From Candidatus Woesearchaeota archaeon (GTDB lineage Archaea; Nanobdellota; Nanobdellia; Woesearchaeales; BM511), in contig JAAOYE010000003.1 in the NCBI GenBank assembly GCA_018221175.1, positions 1 through 13,641 of the forward strand: DNA of 13,641 nt, in the 5' to 3' direction. The notes beneath the pieces are model-generated. The model worked only from the letters and a program-made list of their open reading frames with translations. It searched no databases and was not told where the DNA came from. Numbering within the stretch: position 1 is the stretch's first letter; every line of letters starts with the position of its first letter. The position numbers and the translations under genes are program-made. Shown one piece after another: positions 1-6,191 of this stretch.

Positions 1-194
1 TCTTCAATGATTGTGATATTGTTTTGAATAAACTCTTTTAGAGAAATCATATCTTCTGCTTCTATCTTAACAATTATGTCATAAATTCCAAAGATTTCGT
101 GAAGCTCTTTGATTTCTTCAAGTTTTTCAAGCTTTTTTGCTACAAACTTCACCCTGCCATGCCGGCAATTTAGTAACATGTACGCTGTTTGCAT
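1..194 (-). CDS. Stand-alone RAM-domain (Lrp/AsnC ligand-binding) protein, partial
   Basis: This is the first 64 codons of a minus-strand gene that runs off the left edge; it begins MQTAYMLLNCRHG. The pattern of a hydrophobic strand, then a Lys/Glu-rich helix (KKLEKLEEIKELHE), then the strand FGIYDIIVKIEAED, then another helix matches the RAM (AsnC_trans_reg) fold of Lrp/AsnC regulators. No helix-turn-helix precedes it, because the start codon opens directly on the first RAM strand. It therefore looks like the stand-alone, about 75-residue RAM protein found in many archaea, where such proteins oligomerise and bind amino acids. The start at 194 is supported by a TATA-like box about 26 nt upstream; an in-frame ATG at 179 is an alternative. 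It is divergent from the antitoxin-like gene. Family assignment is good; the ligand cannot be told. Confidence 0.72.
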   Translation of the reverse strand, partial: MQTAYMLLNCRHGRVKFVAKKLEKLEEIKELHEIFGIYDIIVKIEAEDMISLKEFIQNNITIIE

Positions 195-216
195 AAAACT
201 ACTTATTTTTATCTTC

Positions 217-223
217 TATAAAA
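217..223 (-). promoter_or_regulatory. TATA box for the RAM-domain gene
   Basis: On the minus strand this reads TTTTATA, about 25 nt before the ATG at 194. That is the usual TATA-to-start spacing of a leaderless archaeal transcript. It faces away from the antitoxin promoter at 264-273. Confidence 0.5.
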
Positions 224-239
224 AGGTTATGGTCTATAT

Positions 240-249
240 CACTGGACAT
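240..249 (+). promoter_or_regulatory. Upstream element CACTGGACAT, antitoxin-side copy
   Basis: CACTGGACAT lies 14 nt before TTTATA and 46 nt before the ATG of the antitoxin-like gene. The identical 10-mer, in the same orientation relative to transcription and at the same two distances, precedes the PIN gene (minus strand, 1021 to 1012). It also sits midway between the divergent TATA boxes of the RAM gene and the antitoxin gene. It is probably a shared operator or activator site; an end repeat of a gene cassette is the alternative. Confidence 0.55.
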
Positions 250-260
250 AAATAACCAAA

Positions 261-273
261 AGCTTTATATATA
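261..273 (+). promoter_or_regulatory. TATA box of the antitoxin-like gene
   Basis: AGC followed by TTTATATATA (264-273). Transcription about 25 nt downstream would begin close to the ATG at 295, which favours a leaderless transcript starting there rather than at the GTG at 289. Confidence 0.6.
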
Positions 274-294
274 CAATGAATATATAATGTGTAT

Positions 295-561
295 ATGAAC
301 TTGATTAATATAAAACTCGAAGATACTTTTTTAAAGCAGATAGATTCACAAGTAAAGTCAAACAATTATCACAGCAGAACAGAGTTTATTCGTGAAGCAA
401 TGAGAGATAAACTAAAAGAGCTTGAAAAAGAAGAATTAAAAGCCCATTTTGAAAAGTATTTTGGAAAAGCTAAAACTAAAACTAATTATGCCCAAGAAAG
501 AAAGATCAGAGAACAAGTTGGAAGAGAATACGCAAAGAAATTTGGTATAAAATTAGATTAA
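295..561 (+). CDS. Ribbon-helix-helix (CopG/ParD-like) antitoxin or regulator
   Basis: This 88-residue protein has the classic RHH layout. A short N-terminal strand (MNLINIKLED, 1-10) is followed by helix 1 (TFLKQIDSQVKSNN) and a turn (YHSRTEFIREAMRDKL, about 25-40) in which the SRTEFIREA segment is the typical RHH helix-2 signature. The remaining half (about 41-88) is highly charged and helical, as in antitoxins whose C-terminus wraps around the toxin. RHH dimers bind DNA through the paired strands and usually repress their own promoter. I chose the ATG at 295 over the GTG at 289 because the TATA box at 264-273 puts the transcript start near 295. The partner is the convergent PIN gene, which overlaps its 3' end by 9 nt; this is unusual because such pairs normally share one operon. 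Antitoxin function is inferred from context. Confidence 0.75.
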   Translation: MNLINIKLEDTFLKQIDSQVKSNNYHSRTEFIREAMRDKLKELEKEELKAHFEKYFGKAKTKTNYAQERKIREQVGREYAKKFGIKLD

Positions 562-966
562 ATCTTCAGGTTTTCTGCAGTCAACAATATCTAACAATTC
601 TAAGTAATGCTTATCCCTACTAATTAAAATCGCATTATTATCTCTAGCTAATATTGCATGCAATGCATCACCAAATGCTATTTTTCTTTGTTTGCTCAAA
701 GTTACAGCTTCTTTTATTTGAGTTTCTGAAACGTCTACTTTTATAAGTAAATCTTTTTCATTTACAATATTTAAAATATCCTCTATTTCTTTTTTAGTGT
801 ATTTTATTTTAAGTTCTTTTAAGACAAATTCAGAGTAAAGTACAAAATCACCGTCGTCAATCATGTTTTTAATAAGTTCTAGCGCCCAGTCACCAAGAGG
901 CCTATATTTATCACTTCTATTTTCATAATAATCTCTCCAAATTGCTGTATCCAAATAATATTTCAT
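553..966 (-). CDS. PIN-domain ribonuclease, VapC-like toxin
   Basis: This 137-residue protein is of normal VapC size. The acidic residues of the PIN active site are visible: Asp6 in KYYLDTAIW, a Glu in the SEFVLKELK segment (Glu46 or Glu51), Asp100 in AFGDALHA and Asp118 in ISRDKHY. PIN proteins are metal-dependent ribonucleases that usually cleave tRNA or rRNA when released from an antitoxin. Its stop lies inside the 3' end of the RHH antitoxin-like gene (9-nt overlap on opposite strands). The pair is therefore convergent and each gene has its own promoter. The start at 966 is supported by a TATA box (989-998) about 28 nt upstream. The PIN fold is clear. Toxin rather than housekeeping function is inferred from the adjacent RHH gene and the matched promoters. 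Confidence 0.8.
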   Translation of the reverse strand: MKYYLDTAIWRDYYENRSDKYRPLGDWALELIKNMIDDGDFVLYSEFVLKELKIKYTKKEIEDILNIVNEKDLLIKVDVSETQIKEAVTLSKQRKIAFGDALHAILARDNNAILISRDKHYLELLDIVDCRKPEDLI

Positions 967-988
967 AATTTAAAAATAAACATAAATT

Positions 989-998
989 CTTTATAAAC
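989..998 (-). promoter_or_regulatory. TATA box of the PIN gene
   Basis: The minus strand reads GTTTATAAAG, centred about 28 nt before the ATG at 966, consistent with a leaderless transcript. The distance from TTTATA to the upstream CACTGGACAT (14 nt) equals that in the antitoxin promoter. Confidence 0.6.
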
Positions 999-1011
999 TT
1001 CTTGTGTACAA

Positions 1012-1029
1012 ATGTCCAGTGGTCCAGTG
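1012..1029 (-). promoter_or_regulatory. Upstream element CACTGGACAT, toxin-side copy, partly duplicated
   Basis: On the minus strand CACTGGAC (1029-1022) is followed directly by CACTGGACAT (1021-1012), so the core is present twice in tandem. The promoter-proximal copy matches the element before the antitoxin gene in sequence, orientation and distance to TATA and ATG. The extra copy could raise affinity for a dimeric RHH protein. This is inferred from layout only. Confidence 0.55.
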
Positions 1030-1030
1030 G

Positions 1031-1036
1031 AAAAAA
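1031..1036 (-). terminator. Oligo-T terminator after the HtpX gene
   Basis: On the minus strand a run of six T (TTCTTTTTTCC context) begins a few nt after the HtpX stop codon. Archaeal transcription commonly ends at such U-rich tracts. It would separate protease transcription from the PIN promoter just downstream. Confidence 0.4.
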
Positions 1037-1039
1037 GAA

Positions 1040-1888
1040 TTAAGGACTCATCATCTTAAGGCGCTTAATTCTCTCCTTCATAGGTGGATGTGTTGAAAAA
1101 AGCGCAAATATCCCCTGCGATCTAAAAGGATTAGAAATGAAAAGTGATGAAGTTGTCTTGTTTCCAAACTTCATAGGGTTGTGCCGTATCCCTCTATCAA
1201 GCTTCTCAAGAGCATTTGCTAAACTATATGGGTCATGGATTGTTTTTGCAGCTGATTCATCTGCCAAGAACTCTCTTGACCTACTAATAGCAAGTTGGAT
1301 TATCACGGCAATCAAAGGTGTCAAGATTGCAATAACCAATATTTCCCCAATGTTATTGTCTCCGTCTCTTCCGCCAAAACCGCCAAATATCGCGCCCCAC
1401 CTAGCCATAACACCCATATAAGATATAACACCTGCAATTGTGGCTGCAACTGTCTGAACCAATATATCCCTGTTTTTAATGTGTGAAACTTCATGAGCTA
1501 TAACACCTTTAAGCTCTTTTTCAGAGAGCAATTCCATGATTCCGTCTGTGACTGCAACAACAGCGTTTTTAGGATTTCTTCCAGTAGCAAAAGCATTAGG
1601 AGAAGAACTTGGGATTATATACACTTTTGGCATTGGAATCTTTGCAAGGCCTGTTACTTCTCGAATCATTCTAAAAAGCTTTGGATAATCATTTTCGCTT
1701 ACTTCTTTTGCACGATACATTCTAAGAACAATCTTGTGAGAAAAAAAGTATGAACCAAAATTCAAAACAAGAACAAAAACAATAGCAAAATAAAATCCTG
1801 TCTGTCCAAAAAGCTGACCAACCCACAACATTAGGGCTGTAAGTGTAGCTAATAACACAAATGTCTTTAACTGGTTTTGAACACCCAT
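1040..1888 (-). CDS. htpX: HtpX-like M48 family membrane zinc metalloprotease
   Basis: This 282-residue protein is close to the usual HtpX length. The zinc site is HEVSH at 132-136 (two His ligands and the catalytic Glu), and the likely third ligand is Glu207 in the EFLADE segment. Two N-terminal hydrophobic segments (about 10-28 and 31-49) and two more after the HExxH helix (about 144-162 and 183-203) give the normal HtpX topology, with the active site facing the cytoplasm. The SPNAFATGR motif (about 96-104) and the C-terminal FSTHPPMKERIKRL are family hallmarks. HtpX proteases degrade misfolded membrane proteins. Its TATA box overlaps the stop codon of the upstream Toprim gene, so it probably has its own transcript as well as possible read-through. 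Confidence 0.93.
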   Translation of the reverse strand: MGVQNQLKTFVLLATLTALMLWVGQLFGQTGFYFAIVFVLVLNFGSYFFSHKIVLRMYRAKEVSENDYPKLFRMIREVTGLAKIPMPKVYIIPSSSPNAFATGRNPKNAVVAVTDGIMELLSEKELKGVIAHEVSHIKNRDILVQTVAATIAGVISYMGVMARWGAIFGGFGGRDGDNNIGEILVIAILTPLIAVIIQLAISRSREFLADESAAKTIHDPYSLANALEKLDRGIRHNPMKFGNKTTSSLFISNPFRSQGIFALFSTHPPMKERIKRLKMMSP

Positions 1889-1910
1889 AACAAGCAGAAT
1901 AATATTTTTG

Positions 1911-1919
1911 TTTATAAAG
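1911..1919 (-). promoter_or_regulatory. TATA box of the HtpX gene
   Basis: The minus strand reads CTTTATAAA, about 26 nt before the ATG at 1888. It overlaps the stop codon of the Toprim gene (1912-1914), so promoter and coding sequence share bases. Confidence 0.5.
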
Positions 1920-2271
1920 TTAATCTTTGAAAAAACGAAGTCAGCCCCTCAACATGGCTAATCCTTAAGTTCTTTTGCAAAAACTCTCTAAAGTAATTAT
2001 CCACAACACAATCAAATCTTTCAAAATTGCTCCTGAGCCTCCCATACAGTTTTTTGCCTTCTTTGTCAAAATCTGTCAAAATCACCACTTCGCCAAAATC
2101 TTTAATCACGTCTTCAACAACTGCAAAGATTGGTTTTTTAGAAAGAGTGAATATTTTATTTTTAATCTCGAAAAACTCAAGTGCTTCCTTATCTTTAATG
2201 CCTTCTACAATTACTGGTTTTTTTGAATCGTCTAGTTCTTTTGCCCACCCAAACACCATTTCTCTTTCCAT
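1912..2271 (-). CDS. Small archaeal Toprim-domain protein (UPF0292-like)
   Basis: Read from the ATG at 2271 this is a 119-residue single-domain Toprim protein. The key residues are Glu23 in PVIVEGIKDKEAL and the Asp pair Asp67/Asp69 in VVILTDFDKEG, the metal-binding signature shared by DnaG primases, topoisomerases, OLD and RecR proteins. Small stand-alone Toprim proteins of this kind (UPF0292) are widespread in archaea, and I know of no established function. A longer reading from 2328 would add 19 residues. I reject it because it would cover the TATA-like box, overlap the primase start, and add a stretch unlike the family. It is divergent from a fused DNA primase and may share its promoter, so a role in nucleic-acid metabolism is plausible but inferred. 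Confidence 0.75.
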   Translation of the reverse strand: MEREMVFGWAKELDDSKKPVIVEGIKDKEALEFFEIKNKIFTLSKKPIFAVVEDVIKDFGEVVILTDFDKEGKKLYGRLRSNFERFDCVVDNYFREFLQKNLRISHVEGLTSFFQRLTL

Positions 2272-2278
2272 TGGACAG
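2269..2278 (+). promoter_or_regulatory. Degenerate copy of the upstream element before the primase
   Basis: CATTGGACAG differs from CACTGGACAT at two positions and lies 14 nt before AATATA and 44 nt before the primase ATG, nearly the spacing seen at the antitoxin and toxin genes. It includes the start codon of the divergent Toprim gene, so chance similarity is a real alternative. Confidence 0.25.
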
Positions 2279-2293
2279 ATGTAAGCACAAACA

Positions 2294-2303
2294 ATATAAA
2301 TAG
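2294..2303. promoter_or_regulatory. Possible bidirectional TATA box between Toprim and primase
   Basis: ATATAAATAG on the plus strand reads CTATTTATAT on the minus strand, so both directions look TATA-like. Its centre is about 24 nt from the primase ATG (2322) and about 27 nt from the Toprim ATG (2271). Both are leaderless spacings. No other TATA-like sequence lies in the 50-nt interval. Confidence 0.5.
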
Positions 2304-2321
2304 TTTTTTTGTACCAACCAT

Positions 2322-3914
2322 ATGGCAATTAGTAAAAGCACCCTTCTATTATACTACAAAAGAGATGACATACGACAATCCATGTCAGATGGAGCAGTAG
2401 ACAAAGAGGTTGCTGTAAGATATGGTGACAAGGGTTTTGGAAAAAGGCCTGACATGATTATTTCCCCTGGAGACATACTTGAACTTGTAAAAAAAGGGGC
2501 AACCAGCTTCCATTCTTCAGAAGAGATTTGGACAAATCCGATGCAGCTCTCGCCAAATATGCCAAAAAAAGAGCTTGAGTCAATAAGAAAAGGATGGGAC
2601 TTAATATTAGATATAGACTGTCCTTACTGGGAGCTTGCCAAACTAACAGCAAAACTCATGGTAAAAGCACTAAATGACAACGGCGTGAAAAAATCGGTAT
2701 CGATAAAATTCTCAGGAAACAAAGGATTTCACATCGGTGTTCCCTTTGAGGCTTTCCCTAAAAAAATCAATGTGAAAGGAGACATCCTGGAAATAGAAAA
2801 GCTCTTTCCAGACGCTGCAAAAAAAGTCGCGCTGTATATAGTGGACTACATCGCAGACACTTACTGCGACGAAAAAGGAAACATCGACGACGGTAAAAAA
2901 ACTATAACTCTTAATGACATAAAAAAAATTACAGGCAAAAAAATCACAGAGTTTGCAAAAAGACAATGCTCAAACTGCTCAAAGGAAATAAAAGAAGAAA
3001 AACTAAAGCAAAAAACAGAATTTATATGTCCAAAGTGCGAGAACAGAGAAGTCACTGAAACTGACGAAGCATACAAAAAATGCAGCAAATGCTCATCACT
3101 AATGGAAAAATTTCAGTCAAAAACCTCTATGTGCAGGTGCGGCTCTAACGAAACAAGGCTGAAATTCAACCCGCTAAGCATTGTAGAAGTAGACACATTA
3201 TTAATATCATCAAGACACCTTTACAGAACAGAATTTAGCATGCACGAAAAATCTGGGTTGGTCTCAGTACCCTTCAACCCTCAAAAAATTGATTCATTTT
3301 CTAAAGCGCATGCAAAACCAGAAAATGCCAAAGTCTCAAAATACATATTCTTAGACAGAAAAACAGCAGAAAAAGGCGAAGCAAAAGACCTCTTTGCAAA
3401 AGCATACGACTATCAGCCAGATATATCTTACGTCGACGAAGAAAAGAAGATATATGAAAACAAAGTCTTTGACCTGCAAACAGAAGCAATCCCGGAAGAG
3501 CTGTTCCCACCGTGCATAAAAAAAGGCCTGGAAGGATTAGAAGACGGCAAAAAACGTTTCTTGTTCATATTAACAAACTTTCTTTACAGTGTCGGGTGGG
3601 ACGCTGACATGGTAGAAAAAAGAGTCAATGAATGGAACCAAAAGAATCCTACCCCACTCAAAGAACAGGATGTAAAAGGACACCTTAGATACAATAAGCA
3701 CAGAAAAGAAAAAGTCCTGCCGCCAAACTGCGAGAACAAAATGTATTACAAGGATTTTAGAATATGCTTTAGGGAAACAGAAAGCCTGTGCCAACGAATC
3801 AAAAACCCTGTCCAATACTCAAAAAGAAGGGTTTGGATGCAAAAAAGAGGCCCAAAGGCAAGAAAAAAGACAAAAACACCTATTTCTAAAGAAAAAAAGG
3901 ATAAAAAACCATAA
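2322..3914 (+). CDS. Fused PriS-PriL-type archaeo-eukaryotic DNA primase
   Basis: This 530-residue protein makes RNA/DNA primers for replication. The N-terminal part carries the PriS catalytic signature: Asp97 and Asp99 in LILDIDCP, SGNKGFH at 131-137, and a third acidic site Asp291 in VEVD, followed by SSRHLYR and HEKSGLVSVP (about 296-317). Between these lies a cysteine-rich insert with C216/C219/C236/C239 and C254/C257/C271/C273, enough for two zinc ribbons. The C-terminal part resembles the PriL iron-sulfur domain, with four cysteines: C398 (FPPC), C470 (LPPNC), C482 and C490. The tail is Lys/Arg-rich. Most archaea make PriS and PriL as separate subunits; single-chain forms are known from Nanoarchaeum and other DPANN and from mobile elements. 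It lies directly upstream of the ribosomal operon. No oligo-T terminator is obvious after it. Confidence 0.88.
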   Translation: MAISKSTLLLYYKRDDIRQSMSDGAVDKEVAVRYGDKGFGKRPDMIISPGDILELVKKGATSFHSSEEIWTNPMQLSPNMPKKELESIRKGWDLILDIDCPYWELAKLTAKLMVKALNDNGVKKSVSIKFSGNKGFHIGVPFEAFPKKINVKGDILEIEKLFPDAAKKVALYIVDYIADTYCDEKGNIDDGKKTITLNDIKKITGKKITEFAKRQCSNCSKEIKEEKLKQKTEFICPKCENREVTETDEAYKKCSKCSSLMEKFQSKTSMCRCGSNETRLKFNPLSIVEVDTLLISSRHLYRTEFSMHEKSGLVSVPFNPQKIDSFSKAHAKPENAKVSKYIFLDRKTAEKGEAKDLFAKAYDYQPDISYVDEEKKIYENKVFDLQTEAIPEELFPPCIKKGLEGLEDGKKRFLFILTNFLYSVGWDADMVEKRVNEWNQKNPTPLKEQDVKGHLRYNKHRKEKVLPPNCENKMYYKDFRICFRETESLCQRIKNPVQYSKRRVWMQKRGPKARKKTKTPISKEKKDKKP

Positions 3915-4114
3915 CCTTATTTCACGACGTTCAAACTCCTTGGAAATCAAAAGATATTTAAACAACACCAAATTTCTGAGAAGAGCTTGACAACAAGCAA
4001 AGAAATACTGGTCTGAAAAGGGCGGTTTGATATCGAGTGGAACCGATTCTAAAAAACCTCCCAAAAATAGACTATTATTGTGTTAAAAACAGTGCTTAGA
4101 CATTAGAATCTAAA
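3915..4114 (+). other. Gap before uL3: candidate structured leader of the ribosomal operon
   Basis: This 200-nt stretch has no ATG and no convincing gene. A TATA-like TATTTAAA (3955-3962) would start transcription near 3984. From there the RNA could form GCTTG/CAAGC (3985-3989 with 3994-3998, ACAA loop). It could then form a 9-position helix with one mismatch, 4020-4028 with 4054-4062, or the alternative CGGTT/AACCG helix, 4023-4027 with 4041-4045; these two exclude each other. A second, weaker promoter (TTAAAAAC, 4083-4090) would give a leaderless uL3 transcript. No Shine-Dalgarno precedes uL3. It could be an autoregulatory leader, a small RNA gene, or unstructured spacer. Confidence 0.35.
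3953..3963 (+). promoter_or_regulatory. Candidate promoter of the ribosomal operon
   Basis: GATATTTAAAC is the best TATA-like match in the gap ahead of uL3. A start about 25 nt downstream coincides with the first predicted hairpin and would give a leader of about 130 nt. Confidence 0.35.
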
Positions 4115-5101
4115 ATGCCAACCACTAGTAAACCAAGAAGCGGAAGTATGCAATTTTGGCCAAGAAAAAGGTCCAAGAGAGCTTATGCTAGAATAAAAAA
4201 TCCTAACATGCCAAAAGAAGCAAAGCCAGGAGCTTTTGCAGGCTACAAAGTAGGGATGACCCAGATATCATTTATTGACAACAAAAAGACTTCCCAAACA
4301 AAAGGCACAGAAATATCATGGCCAGTCACCATTATTGAATGCCCGCCACTAAAAGTAATGGGCATAAAATTCTACAAAGATACATATGAAGGAAAACTCG
4401 CTTCCACACAAGTATTTACGCAAAAACAGGACAAAGAAGTAAAAAGAAAAACAAAGATAGCCAAAAAAACAGGCAGTATTGAAAAAATCAAGCCAGAAGA
4501 TTTTGACGAATTAAGATTAATTGTTCACACAAACCCCAAGCAAGTGGGGATTGCAAAGAAAAAGCCGGAAATCTGTGAAGTGTCAGTAGGAGGCTCAAAA
4601 GAAGAAAAGCTTGCCTTTGCAAAAGAGAAGCTTGGACAAGACATTAATTTTTCAGATGTGTTTGAAGAAGGAGCACAGCTAACAACTCATGTTATTACAA
4701 AAGGAAAAGGATACCAAGGTCCTGTAAAAAGATTTGGTATTGGCCTTACAAGCCACAAATCAGAAAAAACAAAGAGAGGACCAGGCTCGCTTGGCGGATG
4801 GAAAGCACAAGGCCACTTCATGTACAGAATCGCATTTGCAGGAAAGATGGGATATCATCAAAGAACAGAATACAACAAACAGCTTCTAAAAATTTCAGAA
4901 AACACTGAAGAAATCAACGCAAAAGGCGGATTTAAAAAATATGGTCTTGTAAAAAATCCATACATTCTAATCAAAGGTTCAATTGGCGGTCCTGCAAAAA
5001 GGCTTGTTATGCTAACAGAATCAAAGAGGCCAAGCAAAAAGATACCGGCAGAGTCGCCTAATATAGAAAATATCAGCATAAAATCTCAACAAGGAAAATG
5101 A
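4115..5101 (+). CDS. rpl3: Large subunit ribosomal protein uL3
   Basis: This 328-residue protein is of typical archaeal uL3 length. Conserved stretches include PRSGSMQFWPRKRSKR at the N-terminus, AGYKVGMT (42-49), the TKGKGYQGPVKRFG segment (195-208) that reaches toward the peptidyl-transferase centre, GSLGGW (224-229) and AGKMGYHQRT (242-251). uL3 binds 23S rRNA early in large-subunit assembly. It opens the operon. The ATG at 4115 is not preceded by a Shine-Dalgarno, so initiation is either leaderless or depends on the structured gap upstream. Its TGA overlaps the uL4 ATG as ATGA, which suggests coupled translation. Confidence 0.97.
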   Translation: MPTTSKPRSGSMQFWPRKRSKRAYARIKNPNMPKEAKPGAFAGYKVGMTQISFIDNKKTSQTKGTEISWPVTIIECPPLKVMGIKFYKDTYEGKLASTQVFTQKQDKEVKRKTKIAKKTGSIEKIKPEDFDELRLIVHTNPKQVGIAKKKPEICEVSVGGSKEEKLAFAKEKLGQDINFSDVFEEGAQLTTHVITKGKGYQGPVKRFGIGLTSHKSEKTKRGPGSLGGWKAQGHFMYRIAFAGKMGYHQRTEYNKQLLKISENTEEINAKGGFKKYGLVKNPYILIKGSIGGPAKRLVMLTESKRPSKKIPAESPNIENISIKSQQGK

Positions 5102-5943
5102 AGGCAAAAATAAAAAATCAAGCCGGAAAACCAGGAAAAGAAATCAAATTCCCAAAACAGTTTGAAGAAGAAATAAGACCTGACCTCATTAAAAGAGCTG
5201 TTTTTGCAATTCAAAGCCACAACTATCAGCCATACGGTGCATCACCTGAAGCTGGAAAAAGACACTCTGCAGAACTATCAAGAAGAAGAAGAAAATACAG
5301 GGGAGCATACGGAATGGGAATATCAAGAGTTCCAAGAAAAATACTTTCACGAAGGGGAACTCGAATGAACTGGGTTGGAGCGCTTGCTCCAGGAACAGTT
5401 GGCGGAAGAAGAGCTCATCCTCCAAAAAGTGAAAAAAATATTGAGCACAAAATCAATGTCAAAGAGAGAAGAAAAGCTATAAGGTCTGCTCTTAGTGCAA
5501 GCATCCAAAAAGAGCTTGTAGAAAAAAGAGGCCACATCATTAATGATTACCCTCTTGTTGTCGAAGAAAAGGCTGAAAAAATCGAAAAAACAAAAGATGC
5601 CCTCTCAATGCTTGAAAAAATAGGATTAAAAGAAGATCTTCAAAGAGCACAAATAAAAAAGATTCGAGCAGGAAAAGGAAAGATGCGAGGGAGAAAATAC
5701 AAAAAGAAAAAAGGGCCGTTAGTGGTTGTCTCAAAAGACTGCGAACTTGTTAAAGCTGCCAAAAATATTCCGGGAGTGGATGTTGTAGTTGTTGACAAAG
5801 TAAACGCAGAACTTCTTGCACCTGGTGCAGACGCAGGCAGAGCAACAGTCTATACAGACGCTGCATTAAAAAGATTAACAGATGAAAAACTATTCACAGA
5901 CAACCTTGTTAAAAAAATAAAACCTGCTGAGGAGAAAAAATGA
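5098..5943 (+). CDS. rpl4: Large subunit ribosomal protein uL4
   Basis: This 281-residue protein has the uL4 signature GGRRAHPP (102-109) followed by the KINVKERRKAIRSALSA helix. The Arg/Lys-rich segment at about 62-106 (SRRRRKYRGAYGMGISRVPR onwards) is the extended loop that lines the nascent-peptide exit tunnel. The C-terminal globular part has the usual LVVVSKD and VPGVDVV-like pattern (here IPGVDVVVV). In E. coli, L4 also represses its own operon through the leader; whether the gap before uL3 plays that role here is unknown. It overlaps both neighbours by ATGA junctions (5098-5101 and 5940-5943). Confidence 0.96.
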   Translation: MKAKIKNQAGKPGKEIKFPKQFEEEIRPDLIKRAVFAIQSHNYQPYGASPEAGKRHSAELSRRRRKYRGAYGMGISRVPRKILSRRGTRMNWVGALAPGTVGGRRAHPPKSEKNIEHKINVKERRKAIRSALSASIQKELVEKRGHIINDYPLVVEEKAEKIEKTKDALSMLEKIGLKEDLQRAQIKKIRAGKGKMRGRKYKKKKGPLVVVSKDCELVKAAKNIPGVDVVVVDKVNAELLAPGADAGRATVYTDAALKRLTDEKLFTDNLVKKIKPAEEKK

Positions 5944-6191
5944 ACATAATCAAATATCCATTATCAACAGAGAAAAGCATTCGGATGATGGAATCAGAGA
6001 ATAAGCTTATCTTTGTAGTTGACAAAAAAGCAACAAAGAAGCAGATTAAAGAAGAGATTGAAAAAGAGTTTAACGCTGGAGTCAAAAAAGTCAATGTTCA
6101 AATCACTCATGAAGGCAAAAAAAAAGCATACATAAAGTTTGCAGACGACACACCTGCAATTGATATCGCGACAAAATTAGGACTGATGTAG
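5940..6191 (+). CDS. rpl23: Large subunit ribosomal protein uL23
   Basis: This 83-residue protein is of the usual archaeal length. It shows the N-terminal PLSTEKS motif (7-13), the KLIFVVDKKATKKQIKEEIE stretch, and the VKKVNVQITHEGKKKAYIKF hairpin typical of the family. uL23 sits at the exit of the peptide tunnel and is the docking site for signal recognition particle and the Sec translocon. It starts in an ATGA overlap with uL4, and its TAG is directly followed by the uL2 ATG without any spacer. Confidence 0.95.
   Translation: MNIIKYPLSTEKSIRMMESENKLIFVVDKKATKKQIKEEIEKEFNAGVKKVNVQITHEGKKKAYIKFADDTPAIDIATKLGLM

Noticed and set aside
2272..2328. Longer N-terminus of the Toprim protein from 2328
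   Set aside because: It would cover the only TATA-like box and overlap the primase start; the extra residues do not look like the family.
3928..3945. GTTCAAACTCC resembling a tRNA T-loop
   Set aside because: The bases upstream belong to the primase 3' end and give no acceptor, D or anticodon stem.
3980..4062. C/D-box small RNA (CTGA and TGATAT-like words)
   Set aside because: The boxes do not match the consensus in the required order and spacing.
3940..4086. A plus-strand frame with one internal TGA between primase and uL3, possible broken gene
   Set aside because: The translation (EIKRYLNNTKFLRRA, stop, QQAKKYWSEKGG...) matches no family I know; A-rich DNA easily gives such frames. The helices explain part of the stretch better.
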